A stretch of 64,000 nucleotides of DNA from Schoenoplectus triqueter (lineage: Eukaryota > Streptophyta > Magnoliopsida > Poales > Cyperaceae), in contig CAXKVV010000334.1 of NCBI GenBank assembly GCA_964058805.1, forward strand, positions 1-64,000, in the 5' to 3' direction. A model generated the notes under the pieces. The model worked only from the letters and a program-made list of their open reading frames with translations, was not told where the DNA came from and did no database searches. Shown in pieces: positions 36,654 through 49,342 of this stretch. Within the stretch, counting starts at the first letter, position 1, and every line of letters begins with the position of its first letter. Made by a program: the position numbers and the translations under genes.

Positions 36654-37689
36654 AACTTTGTTGCATCGAATATGGAGGCAAAATATCATAAATTGCAATG
36701 AATTTTGTGGTTCTTCTCATATTTTACGTTACTAAATTTTCGTTACAAATGTATAAATATCACGTAGTAATAAACTATTGCAATCATTTATAGAGTTGCA
36801 TTAATAAATCAAATTTAGTACTGGATCATTTAATGCGCCAATGTTTAATGAGCTGTTGAATTATTTTAATTGACAATAAATGGTAGTTAAATAATTAATG
36901 ATTTTCAAATTCCAAAAAATAGTTTCTCATTATAAAAAATGCTATGGAATTAATATTATGATATAACTATAATCTAATTAAAGACAAGTTTAAAGAACAG
37001 CTTACATAAATATACTTTAACATTCAATTTTACATTGATCATTAAACAGTACCACTAAATTACATAGCAGTTTTTAATATATAAATAATGTTAATTGATC
37101 CACTTTGCTTGCACTTTTTTCTTCTCTAAATAACAAATAGCTCCTCCAGTGGTCTCTCATAACTCTCATCTAAAAACAACAGGAAAAGACAAAATATTCA
37201 ATAAATTATCAAGTTAGTACTACAAAATTATCAAGCACTTGGCCCACAAAATTTTAATTACACTGCTTAAAATATATGCTTTATAAATATTTATCATCAA
37301 TTCTAAAATTAATATATGTGAACATCTAAAACCCAATGAACCATAATTTCTTTAGTGCATTTGTTTTGGTTCAGGAATCAAGACCTACGTGGATCAGATG
37401 TAGTATGTATGTACAGATGCCTTAATGAAAGGTACAATATCAAGTACCTTGTGAAATAATTTTTTTTTCAAGAATGCTTAAGAAAACGTCGCATCAAAAG
37501 TACACTTATAACATACGTGCAACTCATAAAATTCACAGAATAATTTTATTGCTATGACTAATTTTTACATGGATATTTTCAAGATATTAGGTGAATTTAA
37601 CACAGCAAACAAATGAAGCCAAAAATCAGAAAAAAAAATGTAATAAAAGTTATACTTGCTAATAATTTTTTCAACAAGCATCAAGGACA
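36654..37689. other. AT-rich intergenic DNA
   Basis: No coding signal or repeat boundary was recognised. Confidence 0.5.
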
Positions 37690-38105
37690 AACCCATTTGC
37701 TACATACATGGCTTCTAAGTCGAATCCTAATAGGTATGATAGATGGAAAACCTACTTCATTACAGTAATGGACGTGATGTGGAAAGAAAGGAACATGCGA
37801 TACTTTACAACGAAAAAAACACCCATCGAGATCCTGAAGACACATAATGCAGAGTTATTTTTAAGGTACTACTGATAGAACGATCCCCTACGAAATTCTG
37901 CTCATGATGTGTAATGTCATCTACGTCTAACTTTTTCAATGTTGTTTGCATCTAATAGTATTTATTTGTTCCTGCCAGCTACTTTAGAAATGATGTAATA
38001 TTGAGTTAGATGTAAGGTAATGTAGGGTATGGAATGACACTAACAGGAACAAAATTTGGTTGTAATTTAAACCTTATCAATAATATGTCTTGGCAGCTCA
38101 AAAAA
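37690..38105 (+). mobile_element. 5'-truncated LINE, C-terminal coding end and 3' UTR
   Basis: Positions 37707-37876 encode MASKSNPNRYDRWKTYF then VMDVMWKERNMRYF and end at a stop. The WKERNxRxF motif is typical of the end of plant L1-type ORF2 downstream of the reverse transcriptase. A 3' UTR-like stretch follows, ending in CAGCTCAAAAAAGAG, possibly the remnant of the A tail. Confidence 0.65.
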
Positions 38106-38460
38106 GAGAGAGGAGAGATATATAGTTAAAGTTTTCTCTATGTCACCTGCTATATTTTTAATAGTAACCGTATAGAATGTTGGACGAAAAAAATAAAGCT
38201 AACGAAATGGAGCAAGTGAATTGCGTTGATCATTACGTTCCTTAAATGAAATAATTTATATGTTTGTTAACCATTTCGTTAGTAAAATGAAAAGAAATTC
38301 CTTTACCGTTTCATTCTTTTTCGCACGAAATGAATTGGTGAAACGGTCAAATGGGATTTTGTTGACAACCCTACCCGGAATGACTGTGAATCATGACACA
38401 AACTAAGCACATGTAGGTTTAGAGACAGTTGACTGTTGTCAAAATGACAAAAGTGCATTT
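38106..38460. other. Intergenic DNA
   Basis: The end TTGTTGACAACCCTA near 38353 resembles a hAT-type MITE terminus, but no partner was found. No gene is recognised. Confidence 0.35.
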
Positions 38461-38468
38461 ATGAATAT

Positions 38469-38922
38469 TAGGGGTGTCAATTTTTGACCCGACCTGATGG
38501 GTTAACCCGACTCGATCCGAACCCGACCTGATCCGACACGACCCGAAAATAAATGGATTGGGTATGGGTTCAATTTTGTTTATCCGAATCGGATCGGGTC
38601 GGGTTTGGGTCAACCCAACCCGACCCGATTAATTATATTTTTTGAAATATTTTTGTGATTTAGTACTAATTAAATCTTAAATATACATTAATTATATACT
38701 AATTAAGATTAATTATAAATTAATCAATATCTTATTACTTAAAATTTTATAAAAATAATTAATAAATTTTTAATTATTTTACACAGGTCAGGTCGGTTCG
38801 GGTATGGGTCAAGATTTTTTGACCCGAATTTAATCGGGTCAGATTCAAATCGCATCAAAAATAATAATAAAATAATATGACCCGATCTGAATCTGACCCG
38901 AACCAATCCATTGACACCCCTA
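38469..38922. mobile_element. hAT-type MITE, TIR TAGGGGTGTCAA
   Basis: A perfect 12-bp TIR (TAGGGGTGTCAA ... TTGACACCCCTA). The flanking 8-mers ATGAATAT and ATGAGTAA match 6 of 8. Both ends are rich in inverted GACCCGA / TCGGGTC words and the middle is AT-only. A related element is at 45324. Confidence 0.75.
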
Positions 38923-39742
38923 ATGAGTAATGAATATGGAGGCGCTGGGGAAATAACAAGTAAAACAAAGTGGGCCCAGAATTCTGACCGCACTCAGAGA
39001 AGGACAATGAGATAAATTTTTATCATCCACCGCTTAGCACCATACAACGTATGTGAATCGATAGATTTTTTCTGATTTAAGTCGGAATGAATCTTAAAGT
39101 GATCCAATAATTCATATATTACGCTGCATTCATGATGTTGCGCATCACAAAATCAAAGATACCAACAAAAGAGCCGAGAATTCTGATCATCAACTATATA
39201 TGTCATAGAGTAGGAGCATCTAATATTTGGCACCATTCCTAAAATTAGAACTTGACATCAACACCTCTATAAATGAATTTAAATACTGGTATGTATAAGT
39301 ATAAACAACATGAGTATTTCGACCTATACTTCAATTTATATTTTATCCTTCAAATTTGTCTCTTAACTGTTTTTCCTTTTAATTTTTTATTTTTAATAAG
39401 TTTTTATCCGCTCATAAGATGGAGGATGTGAAATTTTAATCCGTTCGAGGTGTTTATACTTATTATCATTAATGTTCATATCAAAAATAAAACATATTCA
39501 TATTTGCTATATGCATGTTAAAAAAAATAAGAGATTTTTTGAGAGATTTTTTGCAGAGGATACAGTTAGTAACCCTTTAATTAAATCTCGAACCATAAAA
39601 AGAGGTTAGATATAGTGTTTCTTGTTTTATTATTGTAGTCAAGAAAGTATGAAGAACGTTTAACAGATGGAATGAATGATTTAAGTACGAATAAGAAAAT
39701 TAGAAATTTGAACCGTAGCATCCACGAGCATTTATATATGAG
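38923..39742. other. AT-rich intergenic DNA
   Basis: No gene, RNA or repeat boundary recognised. Confidence 0.5.
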
Positions 39743-40127
39743 TGGGGATCCATTGACAACGGGTTATTTTTACAGCCTTGACAATGAACTTCTAAATAAA
39801 TACAAAATAAATCTTAAAATGAAATATTTTTTATAGACGTGTTCTTCTACTTTTAAATTGATGATCATTCTAATTTCATACAATTTTATTATCATTTGAT
39901 AGTCCATCAAAGACTGTTAAATTAGAACCGTTGTAAATTATATGAAAATTTGATGATCTTTGATGGACTATCAAATGATAATGAAATTACATAAAATTTA
40001 AATGACCATCGATCTAAAGGTAAAAGAATACAACTATAAACTTTTTTTCATTTTTAAGAATTTTTTTATATTTATTTAGAGATCCATTATCAAGGTTATC
40101 AAAATAAATTATTGTCAACCGATGCCT
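39743..40127. mobile_element. Palindromic MITE, family IV copy 1
   Basis: The left end GGATCCATTGACAACGGG pairs with the right end ATTGTCAACCGATGCC. The centre mirrors GATAGTCCATCAAAGACTG with GATCTTTGATGGACTATC. The whole element can fold on itself. Confidence 0.75.
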
Positions 40128-40345
40128 TCTCTTTATATATATATTGGATTATCACTCAATCTTAATCTGGCGAAAACCTAAATTTATGGAAAAGCAATGC
40201 ATCAGTTATCATATCAGAGCAGACTTTTCACTAATTTTGTGTTTGCAGCACAAATATGACTCTGAGAGGTTAAATTTCCTTTCATCTAACACATATTATT
40301 TTTCCGTTATATCATTTAAAAAAAACAGAGAGAGAGAGAGAGGGA

Positions 40346-40727
40346 TCAGTTGATAATGGATTATTTTGACAATTTTGATAACAGACTTCAAAATAAATAT
40401 AAATAAAATCTTAAAAATGAAAAAAAATATTTATAGATATATTCTTCTACCTATGGATTGAGGACCATTCAAATTTCATTCAATTTCATTATCGTTTGAT
40501 AGTCCATCAAAGACCGTTAAATTGGAACCATTGCAAATTACATAAAAATTTAATGGTCTTTGATGGACTAACAAATTATAATGAAATTGTATGAAATTTG
40601 AATGACCATCAATCGAAAAGTAGAAGAACACATCTATAAAGTTTTTTTCCATTTTAAGATTTTTTTTTGTATTTATTTAGATGTTCATTATTAAGGTTGT
40701 CAAAATAATCCATTATCAACTGATCCC
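40346..40727. mobile_element. Palindromic MITE, family IV copy 2
   Basis: GGATCAGTTGATAATGGATT at the left pairs exactly with AATCCATTATCAACTGATCC at the right. The interior matches copy 1. It is preceded by a (GA)n run. Confidence 0.8.
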
Positions 40728-42192
40728 TTCTCTTTATAAATTTATTACATTCTTAAATTTCTAATACACAATACTCAATTTTTTCAGATTTATTTATATT
40801 GTATTTAGTTTTTGAAAATAAAATGTTAGGGAAGCCGAAACCTACTTAAGTGAATCAATCATTTCTAATAAAAGAAGATCGTGCGGCCACTACTTACTAG
40901 GGTTTTGTTTGATATCACACACATCTTCCAGAAGAAGCTGGAAGGAGCCAAATTCTAGCTGGAAGAAGCGAAATTCTATTAGAAAATTGTCAACCAATAT
41001 TAGAATAAGATGAAAGAATTGAAAAATATTTTGGAAGATCTTCTTCCAACATTTTGATGAACGATGATTAATTACTTCCGGAAAAAAATGTCCAATTTAT
41101 GCAATTGCAAAGATCTGACATCTTGCTTTTTATTAATTTATTATTACTATTTCAATCATATTTTTATTTTTCTTAAACATTGTTAAACACAAACACAAAA
41201 CTTTAGTATATAGTGAAATGTGGAACTGCCCAAATAACACTTCGCAGCCATAGTTCTGTAACCATTAGTTAATTAAGAGTATAGTACTAAATTAGAATTT
41301 GGGAATATTTTTTTCATAATAATAAAAACAATCCATCATTAGATAATATTTTTAAATTTTAAATCGGACTAAATTCAAAATATTCTATAAATATGAAAAT
41401 TAGTAAAGTTTTATGCTTATTCATGTCATTTTTTTCCAATATAATTAGCTGCTTTTAAAGTCTAAGTTGATTAATTCAATTAATAAAGTGAAGTTCTCCC
41501 AAATGAAAGAGAAGGGTAATGAAACAAATTTCCACGGATGATCAACTAATTGAGTTTAAATTTCATCTACCCGTTCACGTTGAACCTATGTTCTTCAAAT
41601 CGAAGAAGGACACTGATATAGTGAACTGTCTCTTCATTTTACTCATCAAAACTAATATACGGATTCACGCACTGTAGTTTTTTAGGGGCGATATTTTTCA
41701 GTTATGATGAAAGAGTTGTTAGAGAGTGGTCGGGGACATTTGATATTTTTTCATCGAACAATGGAAAAGCACTGAAAAACATCTGCACAGATTTTGAAAA
41801 AAATCAAATTAATTCTTACCGAAGAGCGGAATCTTGCTCTTTGATTTGGAGAACAAAGAATTTTATTTTGTTTACGTGTCTAGCCTCTGCATGACTACAG
41901 AAAAAGGTACTACAAAGTTCTAGACAGATAATTTTTTCTCTTATACCCACGTTAAAGCTAAATATATTCTAAAAATTCACGAATAAAATGTGTACATTAC
42001 TCATAAAGTTCGTATTAAACGAACAATTCTCAAATTAACGAATTACACATTGATTCATTCGTCTTAGTCTCAAAATTCATAAATTATTTGTAAATAATTC
42101 ACCAACGTTATTTATGATTAAAAACATTACTACTTGTAAACTTCATCATATAGTCACTGCCATGTATAGAAGATCAAAAGGTCATGAATAGA
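40728..42192. other. AT-rich intergenic DNA
   Basis: No supported gene. The segment 40860-41060 contains repeated GAAGAAGCTGGAAG words. Nothing else is recognised. Confidence 0.45.
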
Positions 42193-42200
42193 GTTGCAAT

Positions 42201-42898
42201 TAGGGCTGCACAAAAAAGCTCGGGCTCGTAGCTCAGCTCGGGCTCGAATCGGGCTCGAGCTAAAATGACTCGAGCTAATCTGGCTCGGTAGTTAAATGAG
42301 CCGAGTTTGAGTTGGGGTCGGCTCAGCTCGTGGCTCGACTCAGCTCGAATAAAAAATAGTTTATATTTTTTTGCCAAACTCTAATCCGATAACTCCTCTT
42401 TCATCATCTCTCATCATCTCACCATGTCAGTGGCTTAAAGACGTCTCTTACTCGCTCGTAATTAGATTCGTATATCTGACTCGATAGTTTTTTGTTGGTC
42501 CATCCATTCAAATTAATGCAGCGAAAAAGTCATTGAAAAAATAGTTTGTTGATATACCATTTTTTTTTACCAATTCTCATACCAATCTTCTAGATATACC
42601 AACATTATAGTTTGTAGATGTATTAAATCTAAATATCAAATTGAGTCACCGCACATGCATTGGCTCGCGAGCTGGATATACCAACCTTATAGTTTGTAGA
42701 TGTATTAAATCTAAATATCAAATTGAGTCACCGCACATGCATTGGCTCGTGAGCCAGCTCGAATAGTAACGAGCCGAGTTTGAGCTAGGTTTTTCAGCTC
42801 GAACCGTTTCACGAGCTCGGCTCGACTCGACTCGAATTTTCATGAGCCGAGCTTGAGTTAAGCCCAGCTCGGCTCGACTCGACTCGTTTGCAGCCCTA
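42201..42898. mobile_element. hAT-type MITE with perfect 8-bp TSD
   Basis: It starts TAGGGCTGCACAAA and ends TTTGCAGCCCTA. GTTGCAAT flanks both sides (42193-42200 and 42899-42906). The ends carry many CGGCTCGACTCGA / GAGCTCGGGCTCG words. Inside, a block with TATACCAAC and TAGATGTATTAAATCTAAAT is duplicated (about 42595-42670 and 42675-42750). Confidence 0.9.
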
Positions 42899-42906
42899 GT
42901 TGCAAT

Positions 42907-43149
42907 GGGCCTCCAAATTTTTTTAGGGGAGGGATATCTTGACAATGAGTTATTTTGACAATTTTGATAATGTATTTTTTGAAAATATGAAAAAAAATAA
43001 AAATAAAAAATAACAAGTTACCTATTTACTAGAAATTTAAGTTGCATGATATTTCTTTATATTTAAAAGACTAGGATATCAAATGCTGAAAGATAAAAGT
43101 AATCATTCACTAAACAAATAGCAGAGTAAAGTAGCAAAGCGTTGTTAAA
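42907..43149. mobile_element. Truncated family IV MITE
   Basis: GGATATCTTGACAATGAGTT followed by ATTTTGACAATTTTGATAAT matches the left end of family IV; the rest is missing. Confidence 0.5.
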
Positions 43150-43441
43150 TATTAAATTATTGTTAAACCCTAAACATTAAATTTTAAATTCTTTAACAAC
43201 GGTTATATAATTAGAACCTTTTAATAATGACTCAAAATTATTATTAGATATTCATTTAGTAATGATTCTGATATAAAACCGTTGCTAAAGCTCATTTAAA
43301 AAAAATTAAACGTCTATCATTTGACAACGGACTTGACAATGATTATTTAGAATAATTTCTAACACCTCTTTAATAACGGTTCAAAAATTATTATTAAATT
43401 TAATCAATAACTGTATTGCCAAATATGTTTCTTATTGTAGT
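43150..43441. mobile_element. CACTA-type end, TTAACAACGGTT family
   Basis: Several AACAACGGTT / AACCGTTGCTAAAG words run up to the end TTCTTATTGTAGTG at 43441. The other terminus was not identified. Confidence 0.55.
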
Positions 43442-43727
43442 GATTATTATCATCTCATATATTTTAAGGGACAAGCAGAGTATGATGATAAGGGCAAATG
43501 ATCAGAAGGGAGGAAAAAAAATCGCACTGGGAAAAGAAGGGAAATGGGATGTGGGGCCGTAGAAAAAGGGTGAAAGAAAATTACAAAATTATCCTTTTGA
43601 CAATTTCAACGATGGAATATTTATTTCTTTTTGAAAACTACAGTCTATCAATTTGATCTGGCAGGCTTTATAAATCTATTTACTATTCCAACCATACAGA
43701 TGCTCTCATATACCATTTATCAATTCA

Positions 43728-43868
43728 CTATCCTAGCTGAATAAACAGAAGCCGTTTTATCACAAACGCACTATCCTAGCTAGATAATCAAAAGCTGTTT
43801 TATGACGAACGCACTATCCTAGCTAGATATATATAATTAAACAAAAGCTGTTTTATGACAAACGCATA
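43728..43868. repeat. Three-copy tandem repeat, about 55-bp unit
   Basis: The unit begins CACTATCCTAGCTAGAT and ends AGCTGTTTTATGACAAACG; three diverged copies are adjacent. Confidence 0.7.
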
Positions 43869-44491
43869 CATACATCGAAATATGGTCTTGAAGTGGAGAG
43901 TAGTGTATTAATAAATGTGTGTGTCGTGAGTATTATGTGTGAGCATGTGACATATTCGATATGAAATGTGTCGTGTCAATATGTGTTCACGTGTTTTAAT
44001 GTATCAAAAATTTTAAAAATTAAATATGCACATCTAAAATACGTGACACATCTAGCACGTCGTGTTAAATGTATTCATGCTTATATGTATTTGACATGTG
44101 TCAATACTTGTAGCATATAAAAATTTAATAAATTTTAAATAAAATCAAAGAAACATATAAGAAAATTCAGAAAAAATAGAGTGGTCACGATCACAAAAAT
44201 AAAATTAATGTGTCATATTCAGAAATATGATTCATATTAAAGTGATCATAGTGTATAACTTCAGTATCAAGTCAATATTTTAAGTATACAAATATTTTAA
44301 AAGTCTGATATGTTGAAGTATTTTTATATGTGCTATATGTGCGTGTAGACGTGTTCAACGTGTTAGACTTGCGTATTTAAACGTGTCAAAATTATATATA
44401 TGTTGATCACGAACATTTAACAACAAGACATATATGACATGTGAACACGTCATGTGCAGATATGTTCAGACACGAACACATATTTTTGTCA

Positions 44492-44495
<4 letters not shown>
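43869..44495. other. Intergenic DNA rich in ACGTGT words
   Basis: The hexamer ACGTGT / ACACGT and ATATGTGTTC-like words recur many times from 43915 to 44490 in both orientations. This suggests a degenerate inverted-repeat element; no ends were defined. Confidence 0.4.
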
Positions 44496-44554
<59 letters not shown>

Positions 44555-44558
<4 letters not shown>

Positions 44559-44968
44559 AAAGATACCGTGAATTTAAGCAAATGGAGGCCTTCCGTCAGC
44601 TTAACTCAAAAAGTATATCAAATCATCTCCAAATTTTAATTTATCATCCTCATTAAATTCTTTATATGAAAACTTGTGGGATGCAAAAATTTAGAGTGTT
44701 TTGAGTTTTTTAAGTCACTGTTTCTAATTTTTGAAAATAAACTCTAAAAATAATATTTAAATATTAAATCTTTCAACGTTATTTTTAAAAATTAACAATA
44801 ATGACTTACAAATCTCAAAACACTCAAAATTTTTACATCCCACAAGATTTTCATATAAAGAATTTAATGAGGATAATAAATTAAAATTTAAAAATGATTT
44901 AATATATTTTTTGAATTAAATTTACGGAAGAGATCCGTAATTTTAAGTTCACGGTATCTTTATATATA
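44555..44968. mobile_element. Palindromic MITE, family III copy 3
   Basis: The ends AGTAAAGATACCGTGAATTT and AAGTTCACGGTATCTTTATA are inverted. It is preceded by (TA)n (44495-44530) and (GA)n (44531-44556), and lies at the left border of duplication copy B, in the position of copy 2 in copy A. Confidence 0.75.
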
Positions 44969-45323
44969 TATGATAGTGATAAATATATATAACACGTTTA
45001 CCATTATCTAGTGAAGAGATAAGGTGGCAAAATTCCAAAAGAAACCGAATTAGAGTAGAAAGGGACCTCAACTATTGAACTTTCAGAAGATGACAAAAAT
45101 GCATGTTTTTTTTTTTTTTTGGTGAGGGTACAAAAATGCATGCTCACTCGCAAGTCACAAGTCAAGATAATCTCGGAGACACGTTTCAAGTGACGAGCGC
45201 CATGTATCAAAAGCTATCCACTACCTATATAATAAATTTTTGTGAGAAGTGCGGTGTCGCGTCTGATATCCACGTACATTACTATACATTCATACATGCA
45301 TGCATGTGTCAATCTAGCTAGGG

Positions 45324-45742
45324 TAGGAGTGTCAATGGGTCGGATTATATTATTTTATTATTATTTTTTATCTGATTTGAATCTGATCTGATTAAATTCA
45401 AGTCAAAATTTTTTGATCCATACCCGACCCGACCGATCCGTGTAAAATAATTGAATATTTATTAATTATTTTCATATAATTTTAAATAATAAAATATTAA
45501 TTAATTTATAATTAATCTTAATTAGTGTATATTTAAGTTTTAATTAGTACTAAATCATAAAATTACTTTAAAAAACATAATTAATCAGGTCAGGTCGGGT
45601 TGACCAGAACACGACCGACCCGATTCGGGTCAAAAAAATTAAAACCATATTCGACTCATTTATTTTCGGATCATGTCGGATCAGATTAAATTTGATCGGA
45701 TTGGATTAACCTATTGGATCGGGTCAAGAATTGAAACCGCTA
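45324..45742. mobile_element. hAT-like MITE inserted in copy B
   Basis: TAGGAGTGTCAAT at the left and ATTGAAACCGCTA at the right form a diverged TIR of the TAGGGGTGTCAA family. Copy A has the uninterrupted site CAATCTAGCAAGGGTATTTA at 27544. The ends hold inverted GGTCGGATT-like words. Confidence 0.75.
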
Positions 45743-46039
45743 GAGTATTTACCCTTTACCTGCTTTGAGACTTCTCGTCGGAGCGGCGCTCTCTGTTCAG
45801 ACGCAGAATAAAAATACTCGTACAAGAGCAATGAAATTAAATACCTATTTTCGACAAGTTCAATGTAATATATTTCCTACTTAATTCAGTCAGTCCTGAA
45901 TATATCTTAATTGATTGCATTAAGCCGACAACGAGATGGGTGTGTGTATGCATTTAAAAGATGTTGATAAAATTAAATTAATCCGAATGAATCATTTAGG
46001 GTAAAAAAATATTTTATGCTTTTAATAGTTATTACAACA

Positions 46040-47247
46040 TATTTTGGATTTAATAACGATTTTAAAAACCCTTTAACAACGCTTCTCTAACCATTATTGA
46101 AGGGAGTGTTAGAAAAAATATAAACAACCGTTGTTAAATCGCGTTGTTAAAATTATTTTTGAAAGACATTTAACAACGATTTTTAGCTAATAACCATTGT
46201 TAAAATATTCTTTAGCAATAGTTTTTAACCAATAACCGTTATTAAAGGGTACTTTAGTACCGGTTCTTAGTTAAAAATTATTGTTAAATAGATCTTTAGC
46301 AATAGTTTTTACCTAATAACAGCTGCTAAAAATCATTTAACAACGGTTATTAATTAACAATTATTGTAAAAAGTATTTTTTTAAATAAATAGCGATAACA
46401 TTCTTTAAATATCAAGTCAGATTGATATATGGAGTCAAATTCATTAGATAAAAATAAATGTTATTATATATTATTTATTCATTCAATAATTAATATAAAA
46501 AATATAATTATTCATCCAACATAAAAAGTATTTACTCAATAATACATACATCTTGCCCATGTAATAATATCAAAAACTATACAATTTCTAACAAAAAAAT
46601 TCAAAGAAAAAAAATAAAAAAACAGAAGTTAAAACTTTAAATATATTTTTAAACTTGAAGAGGGGATTTTTTTGCCCTGAAAATGACGATAACGACATAA
46701 TCAGCTAACCCTAAAGATCTCATCGTAAACTTTTCGTGGCCTCGTAGCACATCTCAATCAGAATTTTCTATCAAAATTTATGACCGTTTGAAGTTGAGAT
46801 GGTCAGATTTCAGTTTTTATTTCTTCTGTCTCTCTTCTCTCTCAGTCTCTTAGCTCTCTTTTATATCAAAGATTCAATCTGTAGGATTTTACGTTTTTAA
46901 TTTTGATTCTTGGATCGTTGGATCGAGATGAACAAATTGTGAAATTAAAAAATCTAAAAATCTATGAGCGCAAAAAATGTATATTGTTATTGGTTGATTC
47001 CTTTGTGTCGGAGAAAATTCGAGTTTCACCTTTTTAACAACAATTTTCAGTTAAGAACTGTTGTTAAAGGTTCATCTCTATTTTTTGTCTTTCAACCTCC
47101 ATTTTAACAATATTTTTTTATTATTATTAACTGTTACAAAAGATGTTCTTAATATTTTAATAATACCACTGATCACTTTTAACAATGAATTTCATTTATA
47201 ACTGTTGTTAATTGAGTGTTGTTTATACTCCTTTATGTTGTAGTGAG
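46040..47247. mobile_element. CACTA-type element, TTAACAACGGTT family (copy B)
   Basis: Counterpart of 27850-29039, ending TTTATGTTGTAGTG at 47247. The left terminus is unresolved. Confidence 0.65.
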
Positions 47248-49118
47248 TTTATTTGATACTAATTTAAATAATTATGAAAAAATATAAAGGAAACACAATC
47301 AATTTCTTATATAACTTTTTATAAAATTACCGAATTTAACACGAACTCTTCCGTCGTGAAAATAAAGGGATATTTACAATTTGAAATTGGACATCTGATT
47401 TTTATATTTTAAAATAAAAAGTTAAAATAGAAGCTCGTGCGATTTGTCTATGCTCAAGCTCTGTTTTCATTTTTACATTTCGAACAAGTATGACCCATTC
47501 GGCTCGAATTATCGACCTGTCAATTTTTTTATTCTACTTGATCGTCACTTCTGTTTAGTGTTTGAAGTTCACTTTTATATGATATTATGTCTATGATTTA
47601 GTGTATAACTCAAGTACATATGGAAAAGACAAGTACAAACACGGCATATCTAATCCCTTCAATCCTCCAATAATTATTGTTATCAATTAATTTATGTTAA
47701 ACATATAAAATTGTTATCTCAAACAAGAAAATTATTAGTTAATTTAGACACAAAAGGTAATAATCATCAATAAAAATCAATTATTCTAATGTTCCAAAGA
47801 TCACTATAAATTAGGAGATTGTAGATTAAAAATCCAGATAAGGATATCATTTATTGATAATTAAAAAGATGAATAACTTAGACACATTTTTACTCAAAAA
47901 AGATCATTATAAATCCGACACAACTCATAGACGATGAAGAGTAGGCAAAAATGTATCATTTATCAACTATTTATTCGATTAGAAGAAATATATTTCTTCT
48001 AATGAAGATAAAAATATTCACAATCAGTATTTATTTGAAACCGTGTATGACAAATCAATTAATTAAATTGACTGTTAAATTTGCTGCAATTTGAGGATTC
48101 TATGATAAAAATGATCCCTTAATAATTAGAAACGTTTGATATATAGATGATCCATCAATTTTAAATTGCTCTAAACTACTGACGAGAATACATGCAATAC
48201 TCTGTATTTTTTTAATTTTAGTAGTTATAATATATAATAGTCTTGAATTAGTTTTTGTCAATATTATTAAACCTGTTATCAATCCGACCATTGAAGCTAG
48301 CCATTCAACTTGGAAAAAAAAGAACCTAGCCATATATTCTGGTTTATAACCAAAAAACAACAATTTACAATCCGTACTTCCTCATAAATTGCAATTTATT
48401 TCCAACTATTTTAATTGAATAAACATTTTTAGCACAATATTATATTAACAATGTTTTGTCACTACTTTATTAATTCACAAACATAATATAACACTTCATT
48501 CTGCTGTTTCTTTTAGTTTCTTAAACGAATCATATTTTTTACTATCACCACAATTATATATCTAGTGTTCGACTTAATTCGACTTTTTTTCTTTTGCTTT
48601 TGCTTTAGCAGCCAATTCGACACTTGTTCGATTTCTCTAGAAGAAGAATCAGATCATATCAGCGGAGGCACTTGCCGAGCAACTCTGAGGTCAAAATTAG
48701 TAACTTAAAAGATATCATTCTTCGTGGACACTTTCATTCGGAAAAATATCAGAATGTGGAACGGAAACTCGGAAGTTCTGGATGAAACTTGCCAAAAAAT
48801 AAACCTTAACAGTACAATTTTTTTTATAATTATACAAATAGTCCTCAAATACCTTTTTTATAATCATACAATCGTTCTAGAATCCGATAAAATTTTCTTG
48901 GCTCTTCTAAAAAAAAAAAATCCAACTAGGAAATCACATTCTGCTGCCGTACTTCAGTGCGTTCTTTTTTTCTTGCGAGCTGACAAAACCCAATTGGGCC
49001 ACGAATGGGTAAAAAAAGGTGTAGTAATGATACTAAATTGAACGAAAGCACGTTGAAGTGGGTCGGAAACCAACAAATCAACAATAAGGGTAATTAGCAT
49101 TTAGCAACCATGATATTC
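47248..49118. other. Duplicated upstream DNA of GRP gene 3
   Basis: Collinear with copy A except for a block at about 48140-48420 found only here. The last 500 bp contain the intact Helitron target site near 48832. No other gene is recognised. Confidence 0.55.
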
Positions 49119-49149
49119 CACGTGTCCACTGACTTTAAGCAAGCACGTG
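49119..49149 (+). promoter_or_regulatory. Two G-boxes upstream of GRP gene 3
   Basis: CACGTG at 49119-49124 and 49144-49149, with the same spacing and flanks as in copy A. Confidence 0.55.
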
Positions 49150-49215
49150 ACTTAATTTGACTCAGACGGTGTGGTACTGGTGGGGATTACCATTCCTTTG
49201 AGACCAGTCTAGTTC

Positions 49216-49223
49216 TATAAATA
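49216..49223 (+). promoter_or_regulatory. TATA box of GRP gene 3
   Basis: TATAAATA, 120 bp upstream of the start codon. Confidence 0.7.
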
Positions 49224-49342
49224 GTCCTGATACGCACCGTTCTATTCTATCCATGAGCATCCATCCAGGGAGATACATAGCTTCTCTCCTGCTCTTGTAC
49301 TAAAATCCTGAAAGGCTGAAATAATTGAGTTACGCTTCCATC

